Below the pieces are notes generated by a model that was not told the DNA's origin, searched no databases, and was given only the letters and a program-made list of their open reading frames with translations. Of a DNA stretch of 40,504 bases, positions 27,321 through 35,686 are shown piece after piece. Numbering within the stretch: the first letter of the stretch is position 1; the number at the start of each line of letters is the position of its first letter. Source of the DNA: Fimbriiglobus sp. (GTDB lineage Bacteria; Planctomycetota; Planctomycetia; Gemmatales; Gemmataceae); contig JANXTU010000499.1 of the NCBI GenBank assembly GCA_025352235.1, forward strand, positions 1-40,504, written 5' to 3'. The position numbers were made by a program, and so were the translations under genes.

Positions 27321-27365
27321 AACAAAGGCCTAGCCCGGATTTGAACCGGGGATGACGGTTTTGCC
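27321..27365 (-). other. tRNA-Cys 3'-half fragment, left copy (putative att site)
   Basis: On the minus strand this holds the last part of the anticodon loop and stem, the variable region, a T arm with stem CCCGG/CCGGG and loop TTCAAAT, an acceptor strand CTAGGCC, and discriminator T, as in tRNA-Cys. The 5' half is absent. It matches 39681-39725 in 43 of 45 bases, in the same orientation. The match stops in the anticodon loop, a classic tyrosine-recombinase crossover point. Confidence 0.8.
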
Positions 27366-27559
27366 AATGGCCTTTGACCGACCCTAACATTGCTCCAAAC
27401 GCTGCGATTTCAGAGGCAATGTAAGGAAACTCCCGCTCGGCGTCAATCGACAAACTCCGCAATCGGGAATAACGAACGCCCTTAATTCGTGGGTCATTTC
27501 GTGAACCGAAATCGTTTCATGAAATATCGTGAAATGCCCCTCCCCCGCCCCGACGGCGT
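27366..27559. other. Noncoding stretch with palindromic repeats beside the tRNA fragment
   Basis: Less GC-rich than the rest. The palindrome TTTCATGAAA (27515-27524) is flanked by two TCGTGAA direct repeats, and the group is enclosed by CATTTC and GAAATG (27495-27536). It could be a recombinase or accessory-factor arm site. No gene is supported. Confidence 0.35.
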
Positions 27560-27872
27560 TTAGCCGTTGTTCACCACCATCGGGCCCTTGGCAATATTGA
27601 CCTGCTTCACCACGGTCGGTTTCCTCAGCCGGCGCAGCACGGCCAGCGACTTCAGCGAAGCGTGCAAGCGATTCTCCGCCAGCGTCAACCGTTTGTCGAG
27701 CATCAGCACGTTGGTCCCGGCGCCGACTGTTTGGAGCGCCGCTTGGCTTTCGAGATTCTTCGGCCGCGACGATTTCGAGCACATCGACCGGGCCACACGG
27801 CAACGCGCACCGGTCGAGGATCGCCACGGCCGCTTTCAACCTCGTGGCGTTGTCGCCCGTCTTCGCCAGTTC
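27560..27872 (-). pseudogene. Frameshifted remnant of an unrecognised protein
   Basis: Two frames on the minus strand make sense only when joined. The first (ELAKTGDNATRLKAAVAILD, from 27872) is followed by an early loss of sense. The second (ESQAALQTVGAGTNVLMLDK to NIAKGPMVVNNG, ending at 27560) restores it. The ending 'QVNIAKGPMVVNNG' resembles the tail of an uncharacterised family often seen in variable regions of proteobacterial and planctomycete genomes, but this is from memory. The upstream end is directly joined to a broken cytochrome c gene. I interpret it as a gene fragment at the edge of the island. Confidence 0.55.
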
Positions 27873-28326
27873 CGGCCATGGCTTCCTTCTCGACCACGGC
27901 CTGGCCCTCGAAGCTGCGCGGCGATTGAGCGATCAAGAAGTGAGTGAGTGCCTCGGCGATCTTCTCTCGCTCCTCGGCGGGTTCGGAAGCGAGCAAGTCC
28001 GGCATCGTCGTACCAGCGTGGGCCGACGCGGGAGACTGGATGAACCGCAGGAGGAACTCCGGCGATACCCGCGAGCCGGCGTCGGTCAGATCCGGGGCGG
28101 CACGCTCGAGCGCTGCGGCGCCCTTGCGGGTGTGACAAGCGGCGCATTTCAACTCGCCGATCAGCAGGTCTCCGACTTCCGTCTCGGACAGCGGGTGCTT
28201 CTTGGAAGGACCGACGACATCCCCGTCGGACGGCGGCATTTTGGATAGGCCGGGGATCACCGGGGCGGCGGAACCCGCCGAAACCAGGAGAAGGGAGATC
28301 AGTGGGGCGAGCGCGAACAATTTCAC
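27873..28326 (-). pseudogene. Truncated c-type cytochrome
   Basis: A GTG start at 28326 gives a signal peptide (MKLFALAPLISLLLVSAGSA) and one heme-binding CAACH in IGELKCAACHTRKGAA, followed by DLTDAGSRVSPEFLLRFIQS with the usual methionine-bearing AGTTMPDLL loop and EKIAEALTHFLIAQ. This is the first half of a planctomycete cytochrome family in which a second CxxCH normally follows. After about residue 150 the sense is lost, and sequence of a different gene fragment follows in the same open frame to 27703, so the protein would carry about 57 unrelated residues. It lies 85 bp downstream of the thioredoxin-like gene and was probably cotranscribed with it. Confidence 0.7.
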
Positions 28327-28362
28327 CAGATCTCCCTACGACTTTGAGTGCCTTCGGGACCT

Positions 28363-28400
28363 CCCGAGGGTGGAGCCGTCTGACGGGCTCAGCCCTCGGG
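28363..28400. other. Intergenic hairpin
   Basis: The outer arms CCCGAGGG (28363-28370) and CCCTCGGG (28393-28400) enclose an inner AGCC/GGCT pair. It lies between the thioredoxin-like gene and the cytochrome fragment. There is no T-run, so it may be a processing or attenuation structure rather than a terminator. Confidence 0.45.
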
Positions 28401-28410
28401 ACGCCCCGTC

Positions 28411-29430
28411 TTACTTCTTGAGGTCTAACAGCTTCTTGTACCGCTCTCGGTCGGCGGCCTCTCCCTTCCCGCTGACCGGGATGCCGGTCTCGTAGAAGAT
28501 CCCTTCCTTTAACCCGAGTTCTGACAGTTGGCGGCGAGTCTTCTCGGTCCGAACGTGAGCCTTCAGCGTTTCCCTCATGGCGTCGGCCAGCTGTTTCGCA
28601 ACCTCGTCGCCAGGTACTTCTTTGACCACCTTCCCACCAGCACCGAAGATGTCCGGTTTGAGGAGCAGCACCCCTTCCTTGATCGTCAGCTTTTCCACCT
28701 TGGGGATGTCCTTGACGGAGGACGCGGTGGCGTAGGTGAGGCGCCCTACGAACGCCTGACCCCAGGCCAGTGCGGCGACCTCGGCTTCCAGTTCTTCCCG
28801 CCGCTTGGCGGAATCCGCAAGGACGACCACCAGCGGTTGGAGGTCGCCGGCGGCCACCGCGAGACCGACCTTCGCGTTCAGCGTCACCGGCAAAGCAGGA
28901 GCACCCTCGGCCTTCTTCGCCGGGTACTTCTCGGCCAGTTCGTCCATCCCCTTCGCCATGTCCGCGGCGTCCTTGTAAAGATCCCGCGGGCCACGCCCCG
29001 GGCCGCGACCGCGGAGCGCCCGTTCGCCTTCCGGCGTGAGCATGGCAAACGCCGTGTTCGCTGGCTCCCCGTTCACGATCTTGCTCACGAACTTCTTCTC
29101 GGTCTCATCTTCGTAGGAGGTGAGGCGGATGCAGACGAACTTCTTCGCGGCGGCAATCACTTCGGGCTGGGACAGGAAACTCCTGTCCATGGTGACCTTG
29201 CCCGGTCACCACATGCCGGACACGCCGGCGCAATGCGGCGCGGCGCTCACGAAGAGGATCGGTTTGCCCGTGCGTTTCGCCTCGGCCAGCCCCCGGTCCA
29301 GGGTGGCGTAGTACTGGATGATGGCGTCGGATTTCGGCGAGTCTTTCTCGGGGGTCTGGCCCTCGGACCGTCCCAGCGCGAGAAGCCCGACGGCCAAGGC
29401 GACTACGGTGCGGAATACGAATCGTTGCAT
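28411..29430 (-). CDS. Thioredoxin-like exported protein with in-frame UGA (candidate selenoprotein)
   Basis: Read through a single TGA (29206-29208, codon 75), the gene encodes 339 residues. An AGGAAG ribosome-binding site lies 5 nt before ATG 29430, and the signal peptide is RTVVALAVGLLALGRSEG. The thioredoxin-like part has GKPILFVSAAPHCAGVSGMW, then the UGA, then PGKVTMDRSFLSQPEV and FVCIRLTSYED. Cys67 is where a CxxC would start, but the second Cys is missing, and the UGA codon follows seven residues later. The rest (about 110-339) is an unrecognised helical and strand region. Both halves are in one frame with no other lesion. A perfect SECIS-like hairpin follows at 29170-29188. The alternatives are a nonsense mutation (CGA to TGA) or a sequencing error. 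Confidence 0.6.
29170..29188 (-). promoter_or_regulatory. SECIS-like hairpin after the UGA codon
   Basis: Minus-strand GGACAGGA-GTT-TCCTGTCC, a perfect 8-bp stem. It starts 17 nt after the UGA, so its apical loop lies 25 nt away. The loop begins with G, as the bacterial SECIS model asks (G in the first two loop positions, 16-37 nt from the UGA). It is inside coding sequence, as bacterial SECIS elements are. Confidence 0.45.
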
Positions 29431-29624
29431 AAGTCTTCCTGTTTTAGACGGAGAGTGGAGAGGTTTGGGATGTAACCCGGCCGGGTGGTATCGGTATCGT
29501 AACCTCTCACACCTGGAAACCGCCGCGCTTTCCGTGACCCGATGCCGTTACCGTGCCGCGCGGTACAGTGATTTCACTCACCCGGCGAAGGCCGACAAGC
29601 CAATTCCCCTCCAGAAGCCTTTTT

Positions 29625-32600
29625 ATGTACACACGCTCGGCCCTCACCCTGTTCGTGCTCGTTGCCGTCATCGGTTCGGCCCCTGCCGATTACCCCGGCT
29701 GGAAGCACTCCGGGTCGGTGTTTGTCCTCACCACCGCGGAAGGGGCGAACCTGCCGGCGTCGGCGGTTGTGGAAGAGTTCCCATTGTTGATTCGGTTGCA
29801 CAAGGACTTCTTCGACTTCAATCAACTTCAGCCGAACGGCGAGGATCTCCGCGTCTCGACCCCGGACGGCAAACCGCTGGTCTACCAGATCGACGAATGG
29901 GACTCGAAGGCGGGCACCGCAAGCGTGTGGGTCCGCGTGCCGAAGATCACCGGCAACGCCCGGCAAGAGATCAAACTCCACTGGGGGAAGGCGGACGCAA
30001 AGTCCGAGTCGGACGGGAAGGCGGTGTTCGGCCAGTCAAACGGGTTCCTCAGTGTCTGGCACATGAACGCGACGGTGAAGGATGAGGTCGGCACGGTCGA
30101 GTCGAAGGACACGGGAACGAAGCCTGCTTTGGGGATGGTCGGCCCGGCTCGGCATTTCTCCGGTCTGAAGGGCATTTCGGGCGGCGATAAGATCCAGGGC
30201 TACCCCGTTGGGGCCGCGTCGCACACCACCGAAGCGTGGTTCCGAGCCGAGAAGCCGAACGGCAACGTCCTCGCCTGGGGGAACGAGCACGGTCAGGGCA
30301 AGGTGGTGATGCACTACCGCAGCCCGCCGCACGTCAAGATGGAGTGCTACTTCTCCGGCGCGGACGTGACCGGCAAACAGAGCATCCCGCTTGGTGAGTG
30401 GGCGCACGTCGTCCACACCTACGAGAAGGGCGAATCCCGACTGTACGTGAATGGGGTACTCGACGGCATGTCGAAGACTCCCAGCGCCCCGCTCGCCCTC
30501 AAAACCCCGGCCCACCTCTTCATCGGCGGATGGTACGACAACTACAACTTCGTCGGCGATATCGACGAGGTGCGGGTGTCGAGCGTAGTCCGTTCGCCCG
30601 ACTGGGTGCGGTTGCAGTACGAGAACCAGAAGCCAGCCCAAACGCTGGTCGGACCGGTTGTGCAAAGTGGCGATACCTTCTCGGTGTCCGAGGCGAAGGT
30701 GAAAGTCGCTGAGGGCAAGAGTGTCACCCTCACCGCGAAGGCCGGCGGCGCGCAGAAGGTGTACTGGGTGGTGAAACGAAACGGGAAGGAAACCCTGGCC
30801 GCGGTCGACCGCCTCGCGTTCACCCTCGACGCCGGCCGGGTGATCGGTGACACCGCGGTGTCAGTGCAGCTCAAAGCGGTCTACCCGACCGGGGTGAAGA
30901 CGAAGGATGTGGCGGTGACGATCACGGAGGCGATTCCCGAGCCTGCCTTCAAGCTGGAAGTGCCCGCCACATGGGACGGCCGCAAGCCGATTGAAATCAC
31001 CCCCGTAGTGGACAACCTGAAAGCGATGCGGGCCGCGGGTGCCGGCAATCTGAACTACTCGTGGACTGTGTCCGACATCGCGGTTGTCAAGGATATCGCC
31101 GACGGCAAGCTTGTCCTGAAGCGGGCGCAGAACAGCGGCACTCTGACCGTCCGCGTCGCCATCGACAACGGCGGGGCGGCCATGGTGCAAACCGCGACGA
31201 TCACCGTGAAGGAACCGGCGTCCGACGCGTGGGTGGCGCGGACCCCGGACAAGAACGAGAAGCCGGTCGAGGGGCAATTCTTCCCGCGGGGGGACAAGAA
31301 CTTGGGCATCTTGCACTACAACGGCATACTCAACGCCGCCGCCGATACTGTGTTCCTCAAGCTCTACGCGGACGGCAAGCTGCTCGATACCGCCACGGAC
31401 AAGCCCGCCGTGGACAAGTCCTATGCCCTGTCGCACTCGCTCAAGCCCGGCCTCATCAAGTACAAGATCGAGTTCGGCACGAAGACCGGGAACGTTGAAA
31501 AGGTACTTGACACGGTAGACGACCTAGTCTGCGGCGACGCCTACTTGATCGACGGGCAGTCGAACGCCGAGGCCACCGACGTGGGGAAATACGAGCAGAA
31601 GTCCACGAACGAGTGGGTCCGCAGCTTCGGCAGCATGGCCGGCGACCCGAATAACGCCCGACTCAAGAAGTGGGGCCACGCTGTCGTCCGCAGCAAGAAC
31701 GCCGGGCAGTTCCAGATCGGCTACTGGGGCATGGAGTTGGCTTCGCGCCTGGTGGAGAGCCAGAAGATGCCCATCTGCGTCATCAATGGTGCAGTCGGTG
31801 GCAGTCGCATCGACGTTCACCAGCGCAACGCCGCCGACCCTACCGACATGACCACCATCTACGGCCGGTTGCTCTGGCGGATCCAGCAGGCGAAGCTCAC
31901 CCACGGCGTCCGCGGCATCCTGTGGCATCAGGGGGAGAACGACCAGGGGGCGGACGGGCCGACCGGCGGGTACGGGTACGAGACGTACCGGCAGTTCTTC
32001 GTGGACATGGCCGCCGGGTGGAAGACCGACTACCCGAACGTACAGCACTATTACGTTTTCCAGATTTGGCCGAAGGCGTGCTCGATGGGGGTGAACGGGT
32101 CGGACAACAAGCTCCGCGAGGTGCAGCGGCAGTTGCCCACGCTGTTCTCGAACCTGAGCGTGATGTCCACCCTCGGCATCCAGCCGCCGGGCGGGTGCCA
32201 CTTCCCTATCGAAGGGTACGCCGAGTTCGCCAAGCTGATCGGCCCGCTGGTGGAACGCGACTTCTACGGTAAGAAGCCCACGGCGTCGATCACCGCCCCG
32301 AACCTGAAGCGGGCGCAGGTAGCCGGTGAGAAGGGCGACGAACTGGTGCTGGAGTTCGACCAGCCGGTGAAGTGGGACGACAAGCTGGTGAGCGAGTTCT
32401 ACCCGGACGGGGAGAAGGGGAAGGTGGCGTCCGGCTCGGCAAGCGGGGCGGTGGTGACGCTCAAGCTGAAAGCCCCGTCGCAGGCGAAGACGCTCACCTA
32501 TCTTGACAGCGCTTCGTGGAGCCAGGATCGCCTGCTCCGCGGCGAGAACGGCATCGCCGCACTCACCTTCTGCGACGTGCCGATCCAGTCGAAGAAGTGA
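29625..32600 (+). CDS. DUF2341-LamG-SASA multidomain esterase (sialate-O-acetylesterase-like)
   Basis: A 991-residue exported protein (signal MYTRSALTLFVLVAVIGSAP). Residues about 30-120 resemble DUF2341 (FPLLIRLHKDFFDFNQLQPN). About 145-335 is a LamG/concanavalin module with TTEAWFRAEKPNGNVLAW and LFIGGWYDNYNFVGDIDEVR. Two Ig-like segments follow (about 345-545). The C-terminal SGNH-type hydrolase has block I AYLIDGQSNAEA (Ser about 644), GAVGGSRIDV, block III GILWHQGENDQG (about 764) and CHFPIEGYAEF, which should hold the catalytic His. Such enzymes remove O-acetyl groups from sugars. It is the first plus-strand gene of the sulfatase cluster and divergent from the thioredoxin-like gene. Confidence 0.88.
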   Translation: MYTRSALTLFVLVAVIGSAPADYPGWKHSGSVFVLTTAEGANLPASAVVEEFPLLIRLHKDFFDFNQLQPNGEDLRVSTPDGKPLVYQIDEWDSKAGTASVWVRVPKITGNARQEIKLHWGKADAKSESDGKAVFGQSNGFLSVWHMNATVKDEVGTVESKDTGTKPALGMVGPARHFSGLKGISGGDKIQGYPVGAASHTTEAWFRAEKPNGNVLAWGNEHGQGKVVMHYRSPPHVKMECYFSGADVTGKQSIPLGEWAHVVHTYEKGESRLYVNGVLDGMSKTPSAPLALKTPAHLFIGGWYDNYNFVGDIDEVRVSSVVRSPDWVRLQYENQKPAQTLVGPVVQSGDTFSVSEAKVKVAEGKSVTLTAKAGGAQKVYWVVKRNGKETLAAVDRLAFTLDAGRVIGDTAVSVQLKAVYPTGVKTKDVAVTITEAIPEPAFKLEVPATWDGRKPIEITPVVDNLKAMRAAGAGNLNYSWTVSDIAVVKDIADGKLVLKRAQNSGTLTVRVAIDNGGAAMVQTATITVKEPASDAWVARTPDKNEKPVEGQFFPRGDKNLGILHYNGILNAAADTVFLKLYADGKLLDTATDKPAVDKSYALSHSLKPGLIKYKIEFGTKTGNVEKVLDTVDDLVCGDAYLIDGQSNAEATDVGKYEQKSTNEWVRSFGSMAGDPNNARLKKWGHAVVRSKNAGQFQIGYWGMELASRLVESQKMPICVINGAVGGSRIDVHQRNAADPTDMTTIYGRLLWRIQQAKLTHGVRGILWHQGENDQGADGPTGGYGYETYRQFFVDMAAGWKTDYPNVQHYYVFQIWPKACSMGVNGSDNKLREVQRQLPTLFSNLSVMSTLGIQPPGGCHFPIEGYAEFAKLIGPLVERDFYGKKPTASITAPNLKRAQVAGEKGDELVLEFDQPVKWDDKLVSEFYPDGEKGKVASGSASGAVVTLKLKAPSQAKTLTYLDSASWSQDRLLRGENGIAALTFCDVPIQSKK

Positions 32601-32648
32601 CCGGGATGATTCTTACCCGACCCGAACTCCCCCACCACGGGTGCCTGC

Positions 32649-34364
32649 ATGATTCGCACTCTCGTCTTCCGGCTCATCACGGCCTCTCTGCTCGCGTTAA
32701 CCGCAGTCCGCTCACCGGCTGCCGAACCACCAAAACAGCCCAACATCGTCGTCATCCTGTCCGACGACATGGGGTTCTCGGATCTCGGTTGTTACGGAGG
32801 TGAGATCGCCACTCCGAACCTCGACGCGCTCGCGGCCCAAGGGGTGCGGTTCACCCGGTTCTACAACACGGCCCGGTGCTGCCCGACACGGGCGAGCCTG
32901 CTGACCGGGTTGTACCCTCATCAGGCCGGTGTCGGGCACATGATGGAGGATAAGGGAGCTGCCGTCCCAGGATATCGCGGCAATCTGAACAACTCGTGTC
33001 GCACGATCGCCGAAGTGTTGAAGCCGGCGGGGTACCGCAACTATGCGGTCGGCAAGTGGCACGTCACCCGATTCGCCGGCAAAGACGGCCCAAAAGAGAA
33101 CTGGCCACTCGGTCGCGGATTCGACCGCTACTACGGCACGATCCACGGAGCCGGGAGTTTTTACGATCCGTCGTCCCTGGTTCGCGATGAAACGATGATC
33201 TCGCCATTCGCGGATCCGCAGTACAAGCCCACGACCTACTACTACACCGACGCAATCTCGGATCACGCCGTCCGGTACGTCGGCGACCACGCGAAGGACC
33301 AACCCCAGAAGCCATTCTTCCTTTACGTCGCGTACACCGCGGCGCATTGGCCGATGCACGCGCTCCCCGAGGACATCAAGAAGTACGCGGGCAAGTACGA
33401 CGCTGGGTACGAACCGATCCGCAAGGCCCGCTTTGAGAAGTCCGCAAAACTCGGGATCATCGACCCGAAACAGGGGATGAGCCCGCAAGCGGGCGACTGG
33501 GACAAGGTCGCGGACAAGAAGTGGGAAGCCGCAGGGATGGAAGTGTACGCGGCGATGGTCGATCGCATGGATCAGGGCATCGGCAAGTTGATCGCGGAAC
33601 TCAAGCGCACCGGGCAGTTCGAGAACACTCTCATCCTGTTCCTGCAAGACAATGGCGGGTGCGCCGAACCGCAGGGTCGCACCGGGAACAAGGAACACCC
33701 GAACATCGAGCGCCCGGAGAAACCCACGTTCCCGGCGATGAAGCCGGAAGAGTTCGCCACCGCCGGAAGTGTGCCGAAGCAGACCCGCGATGGTTTCCCG
33801 GTGCGGATGGGGCCGAAGGTGATGCCCGGCGGCGAGGATACTTACGTAGCCTACGGCCGCGGGTGGGCGAACGTGTCGAACACGCCGTTCCGCGAGTACA
33901 AGCACTGGGTTCACGAGGGTGGCATCAGTACCCCGCTCATCGCACACTGGCCAAACGGGATCGCCACGAAGGGGGAGCTGCGGACGCAACCCGGCCATCT
34001 GATCGACATTGCCGCGACGTGCATCGATCTCGCGGGCGCGGAGTATCCGAAGAAAGTCGGTGATGTCGCGATCGCGCCGTTGGAGGGCAAGAGTCTCGTG
34101 GCAGCGTTCGGAAACAAGCCCCTCGACCGCGATCTGTTCTGGGAGCACGAGGGGAACAAGGCAGTTCGCGCCGGCGACTGGAAGTTAGTCGGCAAGGAAG
34201 GCGGTCCATGGGAGCTGTACGACCTGTCGAAAGACCGAACCGAGGCGAGCAACCTAGCTGCGACGATGCCGGATCGCGTCAAAGCGCTGTCGGCGAAGTA
34301 CGATGCTTGGGCGAAGCGGGCCAACGTCGAATCGTGGCCAGTGAACTCGCCGAAGAAGAAGTGA
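32649..34364 (+). CDS. Type I sulfatase (arylsulfatase-like), exported
   Basis: A 571-residue alkaline-phosphatase-superfamily sulfatase. The signal peptide is FRLITASLLALTAVRSPAA. PNIVVILSDDMGFSDLGCYG carries the metal-binding Asp pair (39-40). The maturation motif is C77-C-P-T-R81 in ARCCPTRASLLTG, with Cys77 the residue to be converted to formylglycine. GKWHVTRF supplies the downstream Lys/His, and HAGWP-like stretches AAHWPMHALP and FLQDNGGCAEP complete the metal site. It would release sulfate from a sulfated sugar outside the cytoplasm. It lies 48 bp after the SASA gene and 44 bp before the next SASA gene, so they are probably cotranscribed. The matching maturation enzyme is encoded at 38482. 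Confidence 0.94.
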   Translation: MIRTLVFRLITASLLALTAVRSPAAEPPKQPNIVVILSDDMGFSDLGCYGGEIATPNLDALAAQGVRFTRFYNTARCCPTRASLLTGLYPHQAGVGHMMEDKGAAVPGYRGNLNNSCRTIAEVLKPAGYRNYAVGKWHVTRFAGKDGPKENWPLGRGFDRYYGTIHGAGSFYDPSSLVRDETMISPFADPQYKPTTYYYTDAISDHAVRYVGDHAKDQPQKPFFLYVAYTAAHWPMHALPEDIKKYAGKYDAGYEPIRKARFEKSAKLGIIDPKQGMSPQAGDWDKVADKKWEAAGMEVYAAMVDRMDQGIGKLIAELKRTGQFENTLILFLQDNGGCAEPQGRTGNKEHPNIERPEKPTFPAMKPEEFATAGSVPKQTRDGFPVRMGPKVMPGGEDTYVAYGRGWANVSNTPFREYKHWVHEGGISTPLIAHWPNGIATKGELRTQPGHLIDIAATCIDLAGAEYPKKVGDVAIAPLEGKSLVAAFGNKPLDRDLFWEHEGNKAVRAGDWKLVGKEGGPWELYDLSKDRTEASNLAATMPDRVKALSAKYDAWAKRANVESWPVNSPKKK

Positions 34365-34408
34365 ATCAACTTTGCTAAAGTCCCGTCCAATCATGTAAAG
34401 GCGGCCCG

Positions 34409-35626
34409 ATGAAAGCAAATGTGCCACGATTGCTACTGTGTGTTGTCGTCGTGGCGGTCACGGCTGTGCCGTCGTTTGCTGAGGAACCCGCCAAGCGGGT
34501 GAAGGTGTTCATTCTCGCCGGCCAGTCGAACATGGTCGGCCACGCCAATCACGTCACCATTCCGGCCCTGCTCAGTTCGGAAGAACCCGGTGTCAAGCAA
34601 CTGGCGAAGTTGGTCTTCAAGGACGGCGCGATTGCGCCCGGGGATACGAGGGACATGATCGAGTTCCGTGTCAAACGTGACGCGCTCGACGGCGACCTAC
34701 GCGCGAAGAAGATCCCGGGCGACGACAAGATCGCGGCGGCACAAGCCGAGTTGAAGGAACTCCAGGCGAAGGTCGATGCCAAGGCCAAGAAGATTAAGGA
34801 CGCGTTCGTCGTCTCTAAAAGGGTGTACATCACGTCCATCGCCGACGGGCACAAACGGTCGGGGCCGCTCACCATGGGTTATGGTGCCAGCCCCGAGAAA
34901 ATCGGACCGGAACTCGGGTTCGGTCTCTCGCTCGAACAAAAGCTCGACGGGCCGATTCTGCTGATCAAAACCTCGTGGGGCGGCAAATCCCTCCACTACG
35001 ATTTCCGGCCGCCGTCCGCCGGCCCCTACGAGTTGAGTAAAGCGCAAGCGGACAGCAAGGACGCGCAGAAGTTCAAGGACAACGCCGGCCTCAACTATCG
35101 GATGATGAACGAAGCCGTCCACGACGCGCTGAAGGATCTGAAGAAACACCATCCCGATTACGATGCCACTGCCGGTTACGAGATTGCCGGGTTCGTCTGG
35201 TTCCAGGGCTTCAACGACCAGTTCGATCCCGCCTTCCATGGCAACTACAAGACGAACATGATCGCCTTCGTGAAGGACCTGCGGAAAGAGTACCAGGTGC
35301 CGAACATGCCGTTCGTCATCGGCGTGCTGGGCACCAGCGCGACCAAAGAGGAAGTTGACAAAAACCCGGTTTCCCTCGGTCAGCGAGCCGCTGCTGCGGC
35401 ACCGGAGTTCAAGGACACTGTCGCCAGCGTCGAGAGTTACCCGTTCTACGCGCTCGACGCGCTGGCGATGTGGAAAGATGGGACGTGGAGCAAGAAGCCC
35501 GTCGAGTTCTCGCAGATCGGCAGCGACCGCCCCTATCACTACATGGGCAGCGGCAAATTTTTCGTCCGTTTGGGGGACGCGCTGGCGACGGAGATGGTAA
35601 ACTTGCGAAACAAACAGAAGCGGTAG
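34409..35626 (+). CDS. Sialate-O-acetylesterase-like SGNH hydrolase
   Basis: A 405-residue exported protein (signal RLLLCVVVVAVTAVPSFAEE). The SASA landmarks are VFILAGQSNMVGHANH with the nucleophile Ser about residue 38, LLIKTSWGGKSLHYDF, GFVWFQGFNDQFDP (block III; here G-F-N-D rather than G-E-N/S-D) and an ending with FSQIGSDRPYHYMGSGKFF that offers the catalytic Asp/His. Residues about 60-140 form a charged, Lys-rich insert (KIAAAQAELKELQAKVDAKA) predicted to be a coiled coil. It probably deacetylates a glycan also acted on by the neighbouring sulfatases. It is the second SASA protein of the cluster and is not a close duplicate of the first. Confidence 0.88.
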   Translation: MKANVPRLLLCVVVVAVTAVPSFAEEPAKRVKVFILAGQSNMVGHANHVTIPALLSSEEPGVKQLAKLVFKDGAIAPGDTRDMIEFRVKRDALDGDLRAKKIPGDDKIAAAQAELKELQAKVDAKAKKIKDAFVVSKRVYITSIADGHKRSGPLTMGYGASPEKIGPELGFGLSLEQKLDGPILLIKTSWGGKSLHYDFRPPSAGPYELSKAQADSKDAQKFKDNAGLNYRMMNEAVHDALKDLKKHHPDYDATAGYEIAGFVWFQGFNDQFDPAFHGNYKTNMIAFVKDLRKEYQVPNMPFVIGVLGTSATKEEVDKNPVSLGQRAAAAAPEFKDTVASVESYPFYALDALAMWKDGTWSKKPVEFSQIGSDRPYHYMGSGKFFVRLGDALATEMVNLRNKQKR

Positions 35627-35686
35627 CCGGCGGGCACAGCGATAGCGGTGGTGTCGAAAATCACACAGCTTCAGCGGTGGGCTTTA

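Noticed and set aside
33868-33884. Third copy of the REPIN core (AACGTGTCGAACACG)
   Set aside because: It lies inside conserved sulfatase coding sequence and lacks the paired arm and the shared GTGGCGACACGTTT, so it is chance similarity.
32712-34148. Minus-strand open frame of 478 codons opposite the first sulfatase
   Set aside because: The sulfatase carries the intact active site; the antisense frame has no recognisable domain.
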